Shown: positions 24,130 through 24,322 of the stretch, piece by piece
Numbering within the stretch: position 1 is the first letter of the stretch
Layout: every line of letters begins with the position of its first letter
Source: CAYLRF01 sp964385995
Lineage (GTDB): Bacteria; Bacillota; Clostridia; Lachnospirales; Lachnospiraceae
Length of the DNA: 24,322 nucleotides
NCBI GenBank assembly: GCA_964385995.1
Contig: CAYLRF010000023.1
Coordinates: forward strand, 1 to 24,322
Reading direction: 5' to 3'
The notes under the pieces: generated by a model
Databases searched by the model: none
What the model saw: only the letters and a program-made list of their open reading frames with translations
Told to the model about the DNA's origin: nothing
Translations under genes and position numbers: made by a program

Positions 24130-24139
24130 GGGGGGGGGG
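24130..24139 (+). repeat. G10 homopolymer tract
   Basis: Ten consecutive G, 12 to 21 bases downstream of the TATAAT box, in otherwise AT-rich sequence. It would lie in the first bases of the transcript. It is either a slippage-prone tract or a low-complexity sequencing feature. The 148 bases from 24140 to 24287 hold no gene I can see. Confidence 0.8.
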
Positions 24140-24287
24140 TATGTAGATTCATACTAAAACAATCCGCCTGCCACCGCCTGATGTTGCAAAGTAAACGTCA
24201 AATCACCGACACGGAGAAAATATTAACACGTTATATCGTATATGGCAAGTGTTTGGACTTCGTTCGCGCCGCGCGGTGATATGAAAA

Positions 24288-24322
24288 ATGAAGTTTATCA
24301 AAATTGCTGATTGGGTTTATGA
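24288..24322 (+). CDS. possible start of a gene truncated by the window end
   Basis: ATG at 24288 opens a frame (MKFIKIADWVY) that is still open at the last base. GGTGAT (24275-24280) lies at suitable spacing and the candidate promoter at 24089-24118 points toward it. Only 11 codons are visible, so no function can be given; it may be chance. Confidence 0.3.
   Translation, partial: MKFIKIADWVY

Overview
The window reads as a chromosomal, mostly housekeeping segment of a Gram-positive anaerobe of the Clostridia, most likely an uncultured member of the Lachnospiraceae. The grounds are the infC-rpmI-rplT operon with a leader, a RaiA-type long ribosome hibernation factor, an RF2 gene with a programmed frameshift, strong AGGAGG-type ribosome binding sites, heavy use of ATA and AGA/AGG codons, and a palindromic intergenic repeat of a kind I associate with this family. 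Three runs of exactly 100 N show it is a scaffolded draft, probably a metagenome assembly. One of these gaps is flanked by an identical 55-bp sequence and is almost certainly an assembly artefact.

Layout. 27-5884: a tight plus-strand run of glnS, a cardiolipin synthase gene, an AI-2E-family membrane protein gene and metA (Glu111 type, predicted acetyl-CoA dependent); the last two overlap by one base. 5958-6951: asnA, cut by the first gap just before its stop. 7090-8586: an extended -10 promoter, an L20-type attenuator leader, then infC (apparently starting at an ATC codon), rpmI and rplT. 8663-8737: tRNA-Pro(UGG), followed by a strong hairpin. 8941-11652: a YigZ/IMPACT gene and typA. 11900-14241: hpf, dapA and dapB. 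14242-14760: a repeat-rich non-coding stretch including the artefactual gap. 14761-20617: a eukaryotic-type (His6-like) hisA, secA, prfB and homoserine dehydrogenase. 20635-22976: a phosphoglycerate-mutase-like gene that may be the missing homoserine kinase, then a biotin ligase gene without the DNA-binding domain. 22973-23833 on the minus strand: an AraC-family regulator whose stop overlaps the birA stop. 23834-24322: AT-rich non-coding DNA with a 111-bp palindromic element, a candidate promoter and a G10 tract, ending in what may be the first codons of another gene.

Working together: many genes belong to the aspartate family (metA, asnA, dapA, dapB, hom and the candidate homoserine kinase), giving the branches to methionine, asparagine, lysine/diaminopimelate and threonine. 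The rest serve translation (glnS, infC, rpmI, rplT, tRNA-Pro, typA, hpf, prfB), secretion (secA), membrane lipid (cls), biotin attachment and histidine synthesis. I find no CRISPR array, prophage, transposase, toxin-antitoxin pair or recognisable defence system. The unusual signals are regulatory or structural: the ATC start, the UAA version of the RF2 frameshift site, in-frame 15- and 24-bp minisatellites in two proteins, several intergenic repeat families and the palindromic element.
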